A stretch of 64,000 nucleotides of DNA, from assembly GCF_001411555.2 (NCBI RefSeq), contig NC_049909.1, positions 4,077,875-4,141,874 on the forward strand. Reading direction: 5' to 3'. Positions 19,372 through 32,060 of this stretch are shown piece by piece. The first letter of the stretch is position 1. The number at the start of each line of letters is the position of its first letter. The notes beneath the pieces were generated by a model. That model made no database searches. It had not been told where the DNA came from and saw only the letters and a list, made by a program, of their open reading frames with translations. This DNA is from Juglans regia (lineage: Eukaryota > Streptophyta > Magnoliopsida > Fagales > Juglandaceae). A program made the position numbers and the translations under genes.

Positions 19372-21330
19372 TCTGCACTTTTAGCAATACGTAACTGAAC
19401 GAAGTGATTTTAAATGTAGATTTCCACCAAAGTATTTTCTCAAACGTTTAAAAGTAAATCATGGTTTTTTAGGCTTAGAACAAGAATGGTTGATCTAGTT
19501 AAAAGAATAAATAATGACTTATGTAAAATAAGGCTCAAGGGAGTTAAGTGTGGAAAATACACCATGCAATGATGGCATGATAACTAGGACAGTTGGAAAA
19601 GCTTTTTGGTTATGACAAAAAAATGCCTAAATCATTTCTCTAATATTTGGTATCAACTAGAATTTCACCTCAAGAATCCATCAACAGATTCTAGAGCAAA
19701 GCAAGATTGAATTCCCTAACCCAGTTAATTCAACTCATTCTCTTCATAAGCAAAATGGAATAAAAAAATGACTATGTGCTCAATTATTGACTCGGTCTAA
19801 AATGTGTTTCCAAGTGTAAAAGTGTCAAGTTGTATCAAAGATAAGTCCACTATCGTAATCCACAGATACAAAGGGTTATCAAAGCATTTAAAGTATGATA
19901 ATGTATGAGACGTGTAAATAAATAAAATGAAGTATAAAATTCTTTCTTTTTTGTATTTTTTTTATGTATAAACAATGGGCAAAATGGATTTTAATATATT
20001 CACAAAGAAAGATTTAATAAAAACGGAATATATGGTTGTGCTTTGAGGATCTCGGTTTTTGTAAATCTTAAAAAGATGGATTAAATCATAAAAGGAATAG
20101 CTGCTGAAAATTTAATATTCTAAATGATGAAAAACTATAATTCCAATTCCTACAAGTAATAAACAGAATTTTTAATATAAAGCTGAAAATAACAGTTCCA
20201 TAGAAATGATTTAACAAAGACTTTGGTCACGGTTTTAGGCTTCCTTTGTTCCTACACTCCACAAGAATTTTGGGCACTACTTATCTTGCATTAACCCAAT
20301 CAAGGAATTAACATATCATAGATTAAAAACAGTATACACCCAAAGTATATGTGCCGGTTCTTAACACAAAATATCCTTACTAAAGTATCAACCGATCTCA
20401 CTATAACATTTGGCTAATAGAAACCTTGATTAATTCAAGGGTCTGTTGTGCCTCATGTCAACAACAGAACAAGAATAAGAACAAGAGAATCTATCCAACT
20501 TTCTATTTCCCAAAATCTGGTCTCAAACACAACAAGGTAAGAAACTTGTAATCTGCAGAAGTCTAGCAAAAATGCAGATAAAAAAAAGTGTTTACCGCAA
20601 CCCAAGTTGTAAAACTTAGCCAATCATCCTCATAAAACAATAGAAAGCTCAAAAGAAAATAAACCTTAAAATGCCAAAATCGCCTCTCAGAATCAAAGTA
20701 GGAAAATAAAATAATAATGGAATGTTCTGTAAAATAAAAACTAGCTTATATATATATATATATATATGAAGAATTGACCCTATTTGTGCGAATCCTCTGC
20801 CCGTAACTGCCTGCACGTCCCAGCTGCAGCAACCCAAAACGTGTGCAGCAGCTGCTTCTCCTTTTCGTTCGTTCCACTCCCAAAACGCTACACATCAACA
20901 TGAGGCGTGGGACTCATTAAAATTAACTCCTGAAGAGTGAGACGTGAGGCATTCAGCTATGAGGCTTGCCGCCCGTGGTCTTTCATTAGACCTCTTCTCA
21001 AATATTTGTTCCTAGTCCAGGGCCCTTCATGCATGGGCTTCAGCTTTGGAGAACAAACCTTCTTCAAACTGTCACTCCTCCAGTCGCTTGCACCTGCAAG
21101 TTTGCATGGGCTTCAGCTCTTGTATTGGGCCAAGACGCAATTGTAAGTCCACTTAAAAATCAGCCCCACAACATATTGCATCTATATTTAAATAGATGTA
21201 AAATATTATTTCACTTGCCAAACAAAGTTAATCCTCATTATTTAATTAATACTCTTATTTTAACACATAAAGCTCTTTTAACCCAAGATATTTAAGAATA
21301 TTAATACCACATAATTGATCATTAATCACA
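19372..21330 (-). repeat. probable 3' LTR of an Athila-like element
   Basis: Noncoding, about 2 kb. The right edge at 21330 is well placed: minus strand ...AGTAGTTGGGGT then TGTGATTAATGATC, a PPT followed by an LTR start. The left edge is uncertain. A (TA)n tract lies at 20749-20766. No reading frame here looks real. Confidence 0.5.
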
Positions 21331-22602
21331 ACCCCAACTACTTTTTTTCTAGTCTCTAGCAAATTAAGTGAATGAAATCATACAAAAGGGAGGTTACCAA
21401 ATAAATTTGAAAATCACATGCCATGAAATAAACTTGTTGAGTTTAAGAACACTGGAGATAGATTAATCTGAATTTTTGGATCAACTGAAAGATTTATACA
21501 CCATTTAGTTAATCAACCAATGGAATTAAATGTAACAAAGTTTGCTTTCTTGCAAGTGCATGGGAACAAGTTTAGAATTCCAAGATCGACTATCAAAAGG
21601 CATTAACATTTTCAATCACAACAACTAATCTGAGATAACCACATAGTCTTATTCTAATTCAAAACCATTGTAGTGGCGGCTTTTACGCTATTACACTTTA
21701 AAAGGCACATACTCTTTTATTTAGTATGGACCCCAGTAATGGGCAACCATTTCCAATACACAACTGTAAATCATGTGTGAAAATTTTCTTATTTCACTTC
21801 CCTCTTTTATTTTCTTTTTTTGTTTTTTTTTTTTTTGGCATCCCTGGCTTGTCCCTTTTCTCATTTAATACACTTCTGATTTCTTCCTAAGCCATTAGGG
21901 TATGGTTCATTAGAGTCTCAAATAACAAAAGTGTAAATCAACAAATAATGACCCAAAGTAGTCTTTCTAAGCATTATCGGCATGTGTTGTATGTTTTAGC
22001 AAAAATTTTGACATCTTTCCCTTGGTTTAATAACTAAATAAAATGGATAAGTCCCTCTTTTGACCTATACTCAGATTTGCACTACATTCCACATGTTCCG
22101 TGACCTCAACAAATCATTATTTATTTCACTTTCCAGCTTGTAAAATTTAGAAATGGGGATTTTAATCTGCTTTGAACTCATTACCAACACTCCCCCAAGG
22201 TGGACTAACATATGTCTAACACATGCAAATAGAAAAATAAATTCTCCTCCACATCCCCAACTAGATTGTAACATTGTCCTCAATGATGCAAGAGAAATGA
22301 ATGAATTTACACAAAGAGAGCAGTTAAGGGGCAAAACATCTAACAGCTGAACCAAGTAGTTGAAGAAAAATTGAAGGAAAGAGGAAAAGGAAGTATCTGG
22401 GCAGCTTTGAAAGGAATGCAGCCAAAATAAAAATAAATACTGAACAAAAGAAAACAAAGAAAAGAAATGGAAAAATCAAGGAACCATTAATTAGGATCAA
22501 GCAAATGTAGAGTAGATTCCACAGGTGCAAAGATAGAAATAAAAGGCTTGAGCCTTTGACCATTAACCTCAAAAATGTTACCATTGAGAGGATTTGTTAT
22601 CT
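21331..22602 (-). other. 3' untranslated region of the Athila-like element
   Basis: Between PPT and the integrase tail. Frames of up to 128 codons are Phe/Leu-rich and without recognised motifs; Athila elements usually have such a region, sometimes with an env-like ORF, but I see no clear signal for one. A poly-T run lies at about 21823-21836. Confidence 0.4.
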
Positions 22603-23625
22603 CTATAGCACCATGGGGAAAATAGTTTGTACCACATAAGGCCTAATCCACCAAGACCTTAACTTACCAGGGAACAAGTGTAACCGAGAATTGTACAATA
22701 ACACTTGTTGATCAAGCTCAAAAGTCTTGCGTTGGATGTGTTTGTCATGAAAATTCTTCATTATTTCTTTGGACAACTTAGAGTTGTTGTAGGCATCCAT
22801 CCTCAACTCATCCAACTCAGACAACTACAATTTCCTCACACAACCAGTTTCATCAATGTTAAAATTACATTGCTTAATGTCCCAATATGCTCTATATTCC
22901 AGCTCTACAGGCAATTGAAAAGCCTTACCATACACTAGTCTATATGGAGACATGCCCAAAATGGTTTTAAAGACTATTCTATAGGCCCACAAGGCATCAG
23001 AGAATCTCAAAGAAAAATCCTTCCTGTTTGGACTAATTGTTTTTTCAAGGATGTTTTTAATTTCCCTATTTGCTAGCTTAGCTTATCCATTGGTTTGAGG
23101 ATGATAGGGAGTAGAGATTTTGTGGTGGATACCATACTTCTTCATTAAGGCCGAGAAATGATTGTTACAAAAATGGTTGTCATCATCAATGATTATAGCT
23201 TTAGGCATGACAAACCTTGCAAAAAATATTTTCTTTCAAAAATTTTAAAACAACTTGATGATCATTAGATTTGCAAGGGGCTGTCTTGACCCACTTAGAA
23301 ACATAGTCAACAGCAAGCAAAATATATAAATAGCCATAAGAAGAAGCTAATGGGCCCATAAAATCTATTCCCCAACAATCATAAATTTCAATCACTAGTA
23401 TGGGTTGCATGGGCATTAAATTTCTCCTAGTGATTCCTCCTAATTTGTGACAAGGTTCACAAGCTTTACAAAAATTAAAAGTATCCTTGAACATAGTTGG
23501 CCAATAAAATCTACTTTGAAGAATTTTAGCCACTATTTTGTGGGCTGAAAAATGGCCACCACAAGCTTCTGTATGGCAAAAAGTTAAAACACGAGAAATT
23601 TCATTACACACTTCTTAATGTTTTG
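22603..23625 (-). pseudogene. integrase of an Athila-like gypsy element, broken
   Basis: Pieces on the minus strand: zinc-finger HTEACGGHFSAHK ... CKACEPCHK and GIDFMGP...YILLAVDYVSKW (23611-23201), IIIDDDNHFCNNHF after a frame change, STPYHPQTNG then TAA near 23080, NREIKNILEK, AYRIVFKTILGMSPYRLVYGK (23010-22825), and LHLFPGKLRSWWIRPYVV (22824-22603). All three catalytic positions can be found, but at least two stops and a frameshift break the frame. The family assignment rests on the GKLRSWW-type tail and the RT below. Confidence 0.8.
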
Positions 23626-24464
23626 ATATGAATAGTACTTAAAGAGGTATAGATCATCAAAGAAAAAATACCTAGTTTCAAATTTCAGCCTCTTGATGTC
23701 CTGAGTAGTCCACTGAGGGGGAGTTTATCCTGTAACCAGAAAATTTACAAGGTCAGCATACCATGGTATAGTTTCAACTAAAAATAACTGTTTATTAGGA
23801 AAATAATAAAAAATTAAAGGAAATTGCTTAGAAACTTCATGTGTAAGGAGAGAAAGATGATCCGTCACCACATTTTCTACTCATTTTTTGTCTTTTATTG
23901 TGAGATCAAATTCTTGTAATAAGAGTATCCATCTTACCAGCCTCGGCTTGGTGTCTTTTTTTTTTATAATAAAAATTTCAGAGCTGCATGATCAGTGAAT
24001 ATTATGACAGGTGAACCGAGAAGATATGATCTAAACTTATCCAATGCAAAGACTATAGCTAGTAATTCTTTTTCTGTGGTGGAATAATTCTTTTGGGCAG
24101 CATTCAAAGTCTTACTAGCATAGTATATGACATATGGCATCTTATCTTTTCATTGTCCAAGTGTAGCCCCCACAACAAAGTTACTTGCATCACACATTAA
24201 TTCAAAAGGAAGTGACCAATCTAGGGGTTGAATGATAGGTGCAGTGGTGAGAAATGTTTTCAGCTGATCAAAGCAATTTTGACACCCTTTGGTCCATTCA
24301 AACTTGACATCATGGATTAAAAGTTGACAAAGAGACTTAGAGATAAAGCTAAAATTCCTTATGAACCATCTATAAAAACCGGCATGCCCTAAAAAAGATT
24401 TAACACCTTTCACATTTTTAGGAGCAAACAAATTTGAAATCAAATCCATTTTAACTTTATCCAC
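23626..24464 (-). pseudogene. RNase H region of the Athila-like element, broken
   Basis: 24464-24150: VKSFLGHAGFYRWFIRNFS and FELMCDASNFVVGATLGQ, then a stop. Further on, MPYVIYYASKTLNAAQKNY, TTEKELLAIVFALDKFRSYL and [11 protein letters not shown], with stops. These are the RNase H Asp/Glu/Asp motifs in order. The stretch 23626-23880 between RNase H and integrase holds only remnants. Confidence 0.75.
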
Positions 24465-24465
24465 C

Positions 24466-25290
24466 TCTATGCCTCAAGGAGATACAATATGCCCCAAAAC
24501 TATCATTTGTCTTACCATGAAATGACATTTTTTCCAATTTAATATAAATTGTTTTTCTTCGTACCTTTTCAAAATAGTTTGTAAATTTGCATCAAATATT
24601 TTCCCAAAAACTGAAAAATCATCCATGAAAACCTCAACAATGTCTTTGAAAAGTGGTCGAGACATTGCATAGCCCAAATGGCATTCTCTTGAAGGCAAAA
24701 GTACCAAAAGGACAAGTAAATGTGGTCTTCTCTTGAACCTCAGTGGCTATTTCTATTTGATGATAGCCATAGAAGCCATCTAAGAAATAATAATATTCAT
24801 GTCTCACCACTTTTTCTAAAATCTGGTCAAGGAAAGGCAAGGGAAAATGGTCCTTTCTAGAGGCGGTATTTAATTTCCTGTAGTCTACACACATTCTCCA
24901 ACCTGTGGTCTCTCTAGTAGGCTCCAATTCTCCCTTGTTATTTTCCACCACAGTTACACTAGAGTTTTTGGAACAACTTGAATCGGGCTAACCCATTTGC
25001 TATCATCAATGGGATAGATGATGCCTATGCCTAAAGATTTCAAGACTTAATTTTTTACCATTTTTTTCATTGTGGGGTTTAGTCTCCTTTGCATCTTCCT
25101 AGAGGGTTTTGAATCCTCTTCCAAATATATCCTATGTGTGAAAATAAATGGACTTATGCCTTTGATGTCAGCAATGGACCAGCCAATGGCTGATTTGTGT
25201 TGTTCCAAAATTTTCAGCAATTTACTCTCTTGGTCAGGAGTAAAGAGTGTAGAAATCACCACTGAAAATGACTTTTCTGGCCCAAGGTAG
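24466..25290 (-). pseudogene. reverse transcriptase of the Athila-like element, broken
   Basis: 25262-25047: FTPDQESKLLKILEQHKSA, GWSIADIKGISP. 24951-24634: WRMCVDYRKLNTASRKDHFP, HEYYYFLDGFYGYHQI, FKRMPFGLCNVSTTFQR. 24707-24474: VEVFMDDFSVFGK, the catalytic FMDD box with the FSVFG ending typical of Athila/Tat elements. The frame changes between these pieces and there is a stop after HIVSP. Truncated on its 5' side by the N gap, so gag and protease are not visible. Confidence 0.85.
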
Positions 25291-25516
25291 GCTTATTTCA
25301 GCTCCAAGGGCAGTGGCTTTAATTCTAGCACTAGGGTCTTTTCATTGGAGGGCAGTGCCGAGGCTTGTAATGCTGGTAGTGGCTCAAAGTTAAGCTTCCA
25401 CTGCATCTCATTTGAATTTCCTGCAGCACAAAGAGAGGAAAATTGATTAGTAGATTCCATTAAATCAATGGAGTCTTCTAAATCCTCCTAATGTTTATCA
25501 CAATTGTAATTAAATA

Positions 25517-25616
25517 NNNNNNNNNNNNNNNNNNNNNNNNNNNNNNNNNNNNNNNNNNNNNNNNNNNNNNNNNNNNNNNNNNNNNNNNNNNNNNNNNNNN
25601 NNNNNNNNNNNNNNNN
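25517..25616. other. 100-N scaffold gap
   Basis: Exactly 100 Ns. The sequence resuming at 25617 is a near copy of 888 onward, so the join is between contigs that share sequence. Confidence 0.99.
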
Positions 25617-25727
25617 GACTTACAATTTTCATGGTCCTCTAAAGCTCCCAACACAAGAACTCTAAAAACTCCCAAGAATACTCAAGACCTCACTTGGTTT
25701 CTCTCTATGCCTCACTAAGGGAGGAGA
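25617..25727 (-). repeat. LTR K fragment, left flank of A'
   Basis: Looks identical to 885-995. Ends with GGAGA (25723-25727), the left target copy of A'. Confidence 0.6.
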
Positions 25728-26520
25728 TGATATGAACCCGTGGGAATGAAATCCCTTGAACCCACAGTCAATTTGAAAACATCCCAAGAAAGCCAAAATG
25801 AAGTCAATGGATGGAGAACCTAGACCCGATGAGAACTCGTTTCAAGAACCTAGATTATATTAAAATCTAGACCCGTTGAAGAACCCGTCTCAAGAACCCA
25901 AATTACAAAGGAGGAATGTCACAAAGGTTGTGATTTACCTTTGATAAGTTCAAAAGTTCAATTAAGAACAAGAGGAGTAAAACTCAACTCACAATGAATA
26001 AATTCATCAAATTTTATAAACTTCATAAACTGATTAGAATGAGGCTATATAGAGTATTTAAAGCAAAACCTAATGAAACCCTAGCCAAAATAAAACCCCA
26101 TCTTCCAAAAGTGCCCCTGGATGAACAGTGACAAGCTACAGTAACTCGGCTACAGTAACTCTAACCCTAGTTCAATAAAATAATAAATTTCCCAACATGC
26201 CCTTGCATAGGCCCCCTTAAGTACTTCCCATAATAAACTCAATTATTCTAAACTAATAACATAAGTTCTTTAAATGAATTAAATAAGTTGAAACCCTTCA
26301 AGAGCCCAAAGCCTTTAAGTCTTGTCGTTGTCCTCTTCCATAACTGATCAAATGAATCAAAACTGGATCTTCATTCTTCAAGCTCCATCTTGAATGTTGG
26401 GCTCTTGCTAAACTCGTCCCAAGTGGATTGCATCAATCCTTGCATTGTCTCCTTGATCGTCTTGACCCATCTGGAAGTTGGAAATGATCTTTAAGACTAG
26501 GCCCATCTTGGTTCCCATCA
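25728..26520 (-). repeat. 3' LTR of A'
   Basis: 793 bp, TGATATGAACCC to TTCCCATCA. One base differs from the A copy near 26503. Confidence 0.88.
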
Positions 26521-26711
26521 TTCCCCCTCTCCTCAAAAGGATTCGACCTCGAATCTCCACCTGGATCAAAGGGAAAATGGTTAGTAACATTGAAAATAGT
26601 AGAAACAAGATAACTACCTAGAAGATCCTTTAGATATACATTTTCAAAAATTTGTTCAAGAATTTGGAAAAGACCATCAAAGCTACTCCTGTCATCAACA
26701 GGTGAAGGCAT
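26433..26711 (-). pseudogene. integrase C-terminal tail of A' running into the LTR
   Basis: Same 92-codon frame as 1701-1979 with one residue difference (QDGPS for QDRPS). Shifted relative to the main ORF. Confidence 0.7.
26521..26534 (-). other. polypurine tract of A'
   Basis: GAGGAGAGGGGGAA on the minus strand, directly before the LTR start. Confidence 0.85.
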
Positions 26712-26716
26712 TAAAT

Positions 26717-29026
26717 TTAAAGGAGTAATGGATTAAGTCTATAAACAATTTTAAAATGAGAATATAAAGTGGTAGTATGCATGGTCCTGTTATATGCAAA
26801 CTCTATAAATCCATCCATAACCACAAAAATAGAATTTCTACTCCTTTCTTTCCTAGGCAGCCCCAAAACAAAGTCTATAGATATGTCTACACAAGACTCA
26901 CTAGGAATAGGTAAGGGCATATGCAACCCATGTGGCAAAAGTATAAATTTGGCCTTTCTGCATGTAATGCACTTGCCACAAATACAATTGACATCTCTCT
27001 TCAACTTAGACCAACATAAATGTTCAAACAAAATGTCTAATATTTTCTTGACACCAGAATGACTACTCCAAATATATGCAAACTCAATGAAGGGCAAATG
27101 ATAGTCCCACAAACGTTCATGCAACAGGTCAATGTATGGCAAATGATACTCCCACAAACGTTCCTGAAACACACCTAAAGCTTTTTTCACAACACAATGA
27201 CCACTCCAATTATATGAAAACTTGATGAATGGCAAGCAATACTCCCACAAACGTTCATGCAACATGTTAATGAATGACAAATGACACTTCCACAAACGTT
27301 CATGTAACACTTCAATGAAAGGCAAATGATACTCCCACAAACATTCAAGCAACACATCAATGAATGACAATTGATACTTCCACAAACGTTCATGCAACAC
27401 GTCATTGAAAGGCAAATGATATTCCCACAAACGTTCATGCAACACAACAAAAGTCTTCCTTACACCATGGTTACCCAACAAACCACCATGTCCATCACAC
27501 ACAAGCAACTTACACATAAAACTAGTAGGTACATAAAATCTATTCTTTATAAACAAGTACCAATCTAGTTTATAGAACTTACCAAACGATGCTTTCTCAC
27601 ATGTTCCATATACAATAGCAAAGTCATTATCATTAGCATGCAATTCCTTATCATATTCAAGTTTCAACAATTTTGCATCTAAAATGAAGATAAGTACATA
27701 CCTTCTTGCTAAAGCATCAACCACAAAAGTTTCCATACCTTGTGTGTATTTGAATACATGAGCAAAAGTCTCAATACAATCCTCCCGCTTAGCACGCATT
27801 ATAGTCAACAACTTACCTTCTCCCTTTAAGTGTGTCAATGACTCATGTTCTTCCAAGAAAGGTCGGTTAGGAATTGTTGCACCTGGCACAAAATCAATGT
27901 AGTGCTCTATCTCCCTAATGGGTGGCAATCCACTCAATACACCACTTGAAAACACGACCTCATATCCCTGCAACAAAGAGACAACAATACTAGGCAAACA
28001 TACGTCAAGTTCGTTAGGATTAAGACTTGCCTTAGCATAAAAAGTCACTTTTCTCTTTGTTTTTCTCTCACTTTCTTCATACTCTCTTTTCTTTCTACTC
28101 TCTTTTTCTTTTTCACTCTTTTTTTCCCTTTCACACTCTTTTTTCTTTTCACTCTCTTTTTCTCTGCCTTTCTCCATTTCAGTCTCACTATTTCTTTTCT
28201 TCTCAATCTCATCTTCACTATTGCTTTTCAGCTCAATCTCACTTTCACTCTTGCTTGTTTGCTCAATCTCCTTTTCACTTTTTCTTTTTTGATCACTCTC
28301 ATTTTCACTCTTTCTTTTTTGAGCAACCTCACTTTTCAATTTCAATTGGTCCCCATGGACATGTGTTGGAGTTAAAGGAGCAAGTTTGATTGTTTTTCCA
28401 TCCTTTTCAAAACTGTACATGTTCCTTAACCCATCATGGATCACCTTCCTATCATATTGCCATGGCTTCCCCAACAAAATATGACCAGCATGCATAGGCA
28501 CTACATCACAAAGGACCATATCCTGATATTTTCCAACTGAAAAAGAAACTAGCACTTGCTTATTTACCCTAACCTCCCCACAATCACTCAACCACTGCAA
28601 CTTGTATGGTCTAGGGTGTTTCAAGGTAAATAAGTTCAATTTCTCCACTAAAGTAGTGCTAGCCAAATTAATACAACTCCTCAAATCAATGATCATACTA
28701 CATACCTTGTTGTTGATGTGGCATCTAGTATGAAAAATGTTCTCACTTACTATATCATCCATCCTAATTTTTGTATTGAGTGCATGCCTGGTAACAAGAG
28801 AATCACCATAATCTTCATTCTCATACCCATTTTCAACACTAAACTCAGGATGCCTCCTATCTCTCCTGCCATGAAGATTTCTAATTACCGCATCTTGATG
28901 ATCCATCCTATCCCTCACTTCACCCAACAACAAGTTCAACTTCTCAAACTGTTGTTACAAGGCTTGGAACAGAAGGGATGAGTTACGTATCCCCTTTGGG
29001 GATGAGTCACTCCTATGAGACATCAT
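26717..29026 (-). pseudogene. chimeric gag-pol ORF of A'
   Basis: Same architecture, deletions and single early TAA as the ORF at 1985-4294; 740 codons are open from 28939 to 26717. Differences seen: MRAKRED for MCAKRED, one ERL for ECL in the repeat, ESRKK for ESGKK. Protease motif DLRS, no RT, no integrase core, seven 15-residue repeats. Confidence 0.85.
27097..27447 (-). repeat. 45-bp in-frame tandem repeat of A' (seven units)
   Basis: Same array as 2365-2715; one unit differs by a single base (CGTTCATGC for CATTCATGC near 27432). Confidence 0.85.
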
Positions 29027-29830
29027 AATGTACTGCACAAAAAGAATGTTAGTGGAAAACCTCACACACTCCCTTATGTGTTTACACTCGAATAATGGCA
29101 CTCCACTCGTGTTTCACTCTTAATTGGCTTTTTCCAGATAATAGTCTCACACTCTCTTGCCTTTTACCTCAATAGTTTTCTCGCTCAAGTTCTTTAAGAA
29201 CTAGTTGAACTAAATCAAAACAATACAACCTTGTATATTATTCCAATCAGTAATATAGATCCAAGAAACAATGAAGGAATAAAATGACATGAGACTCAAG
29301 GAGTTTATACGAGGGAAAGAGTAATTATAAAACAAGATACCAACTAGAAAGATGTATTCAGCTCCTATGATGATAAAAGCTCAATCAACAAACACTTTCT
29401 TTCTCTTTGTTATAACTATGTAGCAACTTTGAATACACCACCTTCTCTTTTCTTCTTCTTCTTCTTTCTGTTTTTTTTTTTTTTTCAAATTTTCTTTTCT
29501 TTTCTTTTCCTTTCTTTTCTTTTCTTTCCTTTTCTTTTCTTTTCCTTTCCTTTCTTTTCTTTTCTCTAATTCAACCACAAACAGTAATATTCAATTGTGA
29601 AAACCAAGCAATTGAATTCAAACACACAAGTATGGACAATGAAGTAGAAGAGAATCAATGGAACGACACTCCAAGCAATTGACAAACTTAGAGATGCAGA
29701 AAACCCTAGAATCTTGAAACCCTAGGTGATGTAAATTCCAGCCAAACCCAAAATCCTAAGAACAATGAAGCCCTAGAATTAAAAATAAAGGATGCTAGAA
29801 TTAAAAGATAGAATCAAACCTGATTGGAAA
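29027..29830 (-). other. 5' leader of A' with pentanucleotide tract and candidate intron
   Basis: Candidate intron 29033-29168 on the minus strand (same signals as in A) and a (TTTTC)n tract at about 29485-29565. It diverges from A to the left of the tract (TATAACTATG versus TGTAGCTATG). Confidence 0.5.
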
Positions 29831-29847
29831 CCTTGCTCTGAATACCA
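29831..29847 (-). other. primer binding site of A'
   Basis: TGGTATTCAGAGCAAGG on the minus strand, two bases from the LTR. Confidence 0.85.
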
Positions 29848-29849
29848 AA

Positions 29850-30628
29850 TGATATGAACCCGCGGGAATGAAATCCCTTGAACCCACAGTCAATTTGAAA
29901 ACACCCCAAGAAAGCCAAAATGAAGTCAATGGATGGAGAACCTAGACCCGATGAGAACTCGTTTCAAGAACCTAGATTATATTAAAATCTAGACTCGTTG
30001 AAGAACCCGTCTCAAGAACCCAGATTACAAAGGAGGAACGCCACAAAGGTTGTGATTTACCTTTGATAAGTTCAAAAGTTCAATTAAGAACAAGAGGAGT
30101 AAAACTCAACTCACAATGAATAAATTCATCAAATTTTATAAACTCCATAAACTGATTAGAATTAGGCTACATAGAGTATTTAAAGCAAAACCTAATGAAA
30201 CCCTAGCCAAAATAAAACCCCATCTTCCAAAAGTGCCCCTGGATGAACAGTGACGAGCTACAGTAACTCTAACCCTAGTTCAATAAAATAATAAATTTCC
30301 CAACATGCCCTTGCATAGGCCCCCTTAAGTGCTTCCCATAATAAACTCAATTATTCTAAACTAACAACATAAGTTCTTTAAATGAATTAAATAAGCTGAA
30401 AGCCTTCAAGAGCCCAAAGCCTTTAAGTCTTGTCGTTGTCCTCTTCCATAACTGATCAAATGAATCAAAACTGGATCTTCATTCTTCAAGCTCCATCTTG
30501 AATGTTGGGCTCTTGCTAAACTCGTCCCAAGTGGATTGCATCAAACCTTGCATTGTCTCCTTGATCGTCTTGACCCATCTGGAAGTTGGAAATGATCTTT
30601 AAAACTAGGCCCATCTTGGTTCCCATAA
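29850..30628 (-). repeat. 5' LTR of A'
   Basis: 779 bp, TGATATGAACCC to TTCCCATAA; the terminal C is changed to A. By eye it differs from the 3' LTR at roughly 2-3 percent of positions, giving a rough guide to insertion age. Confidence 0.88.
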
Positions 30629-31319
30629 GGAGAAGCTCTCAAGATCTCAAGAGGAAGCTTGGAGATGAGGTATGGAGAAATGAGGGAGTGGAGGGGGGGG
30701 GGGGTTTATAGGCTTCAAGAGGGGAGGGGACGTTGGCCTTAGACCATGGTAATTGGGTGAAGTGGGAGGTGCTAAAGGGGATTTCTAGCTTGGTTGCATC
30801 ACTTTGAGCAGGTGAATAGTGACCCAAATCAAATGATTTTCTTCATTTTCAGGCGGGTTCAAGGCTAAAATCCTTGGACTATTTTGATCATTTCTTGACT
30901 CGCCCTCTTGTCCTCTCTTCATGGTTGTTTTATGTAGGTCATGAGTCACTCTTGAAAGGATTTTCCAGGTGGTGGAAGGTGATTGGCTGCCAAGTGATGA
31001 TGAAGTGGCAGCTCAAAGGGATGAGGTGAAGGGAAGGGTGTTGCCGAGTGGTGGGGGTTTGATGCCATCGGTTTTGTGTATTTTTTTTATTTTGTGGGGA
31101 AAATTTTGGTCAATTTCCCATAATGAATTTGAGGGTCTCTTGGGGATTGGATGGTGATAGAGGTGGCATGAGGGTGCGGGTCATTTGAGAGCAGAAAATC
31201 AAACCAAAATGCAAGGCATGCGATTTCCATCCAACTAGTGTTTATGTGCATTCGGTTTTTAGATTTTTAGTTTGGTTGTAGGAGACAATTTTGTCCACTA
31301 CTAAGTCTGCCTTGAGAAG
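30629..31319 (-). repeat. LTR K, middle part between A' and B'
   Basis: Begins with the second GGAGA. Has a G-run at about 30692-30702 and, on the minus strand, a TATA-like CCTATAAACC followed by a C-rich stretch, as in an LTR promoter read leftwards. No coding region is supported. It ends at the left target copy of B'. Confidence 0.45.
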
Positions 31320-32042
31320 TGATGGGAACCAAGGTGGGCCTAGTCTTAAAGATATGTTTCAAGTTCCAGATGGGCCAAATACATGTTCAAGGGCTTAAAC
31401 GATGAAGATTATGCTTTGATTCATTTCATAAGCTATGGAAAGGGCAACAACATGACTTATAGGCTTTGGGTACTTGAAGGCTTTCAACTTATTTAATTAA
31501 TTTCAAGGACCTATTTTATTTGCATAGAATAATTGGGTTCATGCCTATGTAAGGGCATGTTGGGAAAGTTATTATTTTATTGAACTAGGGTTAGGGTTAC
31601 TATAGCCGAGTTACTGTAGCGTCGTACTGTAGCCGCGACACTGTTCACTCAGGGTTATTTTTGGAAGATGGGGTTTTATTTAATCTAGGGTTTTAATTAG
31701 GTTTTGGTTTAAATACTGTTTGTAGCCTCACTTTCAGAAGTTTATGAAGTTTATGAAATTTGATGAATTTATTCATTGTGAGTTGAGTTTTACTCCTCTT
31801 ATTCTTAATTGAACTTTTGAACTTATCAAAGGTAAATCACAACCTTTATGGCATTCTTCCTTTGTAATCTGGGTTCTTGAGACGGGTTTTTCAACGGGTC
31901 TAGATTTTAATATAATTTAGGTTCTTGAAACGAGTTCTCATCGGGTCTAGGTTCTCCATCCATTGACATGATTTTGGCTTTCTTGGAGAGTTTTCAAATT
32001 GATTGTGGGTTCAAGGGATTTCTTTCCCGTGGGTTCATATCA
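31320..32042 (+). repeat. 5' LTR of B'
   Basis: 723 bp, TGATGGGAACC to GTTCATATCA. TATA-like TTTAAATAC near 31708. Confidence 0.88.
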
Positions 32043-32044
32043 TT

Positions 32045-32060
32045 TGGTATCAGAGTAAGG
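32045..32060 (+). other. primer binding site of B'
   Basis: TGGTATCAGAGTAAGG, same variant as in B. Confidence 0.85.

Larger units (their letters stand above)
25728..30628 (-). mobile_element. Element A': non-autonomous gypsy copy with intact target duplication
   Basis: 3' LTR 25728-26520, PPT 26521-26534, ORF 26717-29026, leader, PBS 29831-29847, 5' LTR 29850-30628. GGAGA flanks both sides (25723-25727 and 30629-30633), so this is an undisturbed insertion in LTR K. Up to about 29411 it nearly equals A, with about half a dozen base differences seen. Confidence 0.92.

Noticed and set aside
22071..22584. Phe/Leu-rich ORFs of 128 and 86 codons as a possible env-like gene of the Athila-like element
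   Set aside because: Low-complexity, overlapping in two frames, no signal peptide or clear transmembrane organisation, and located in a region with many stops.
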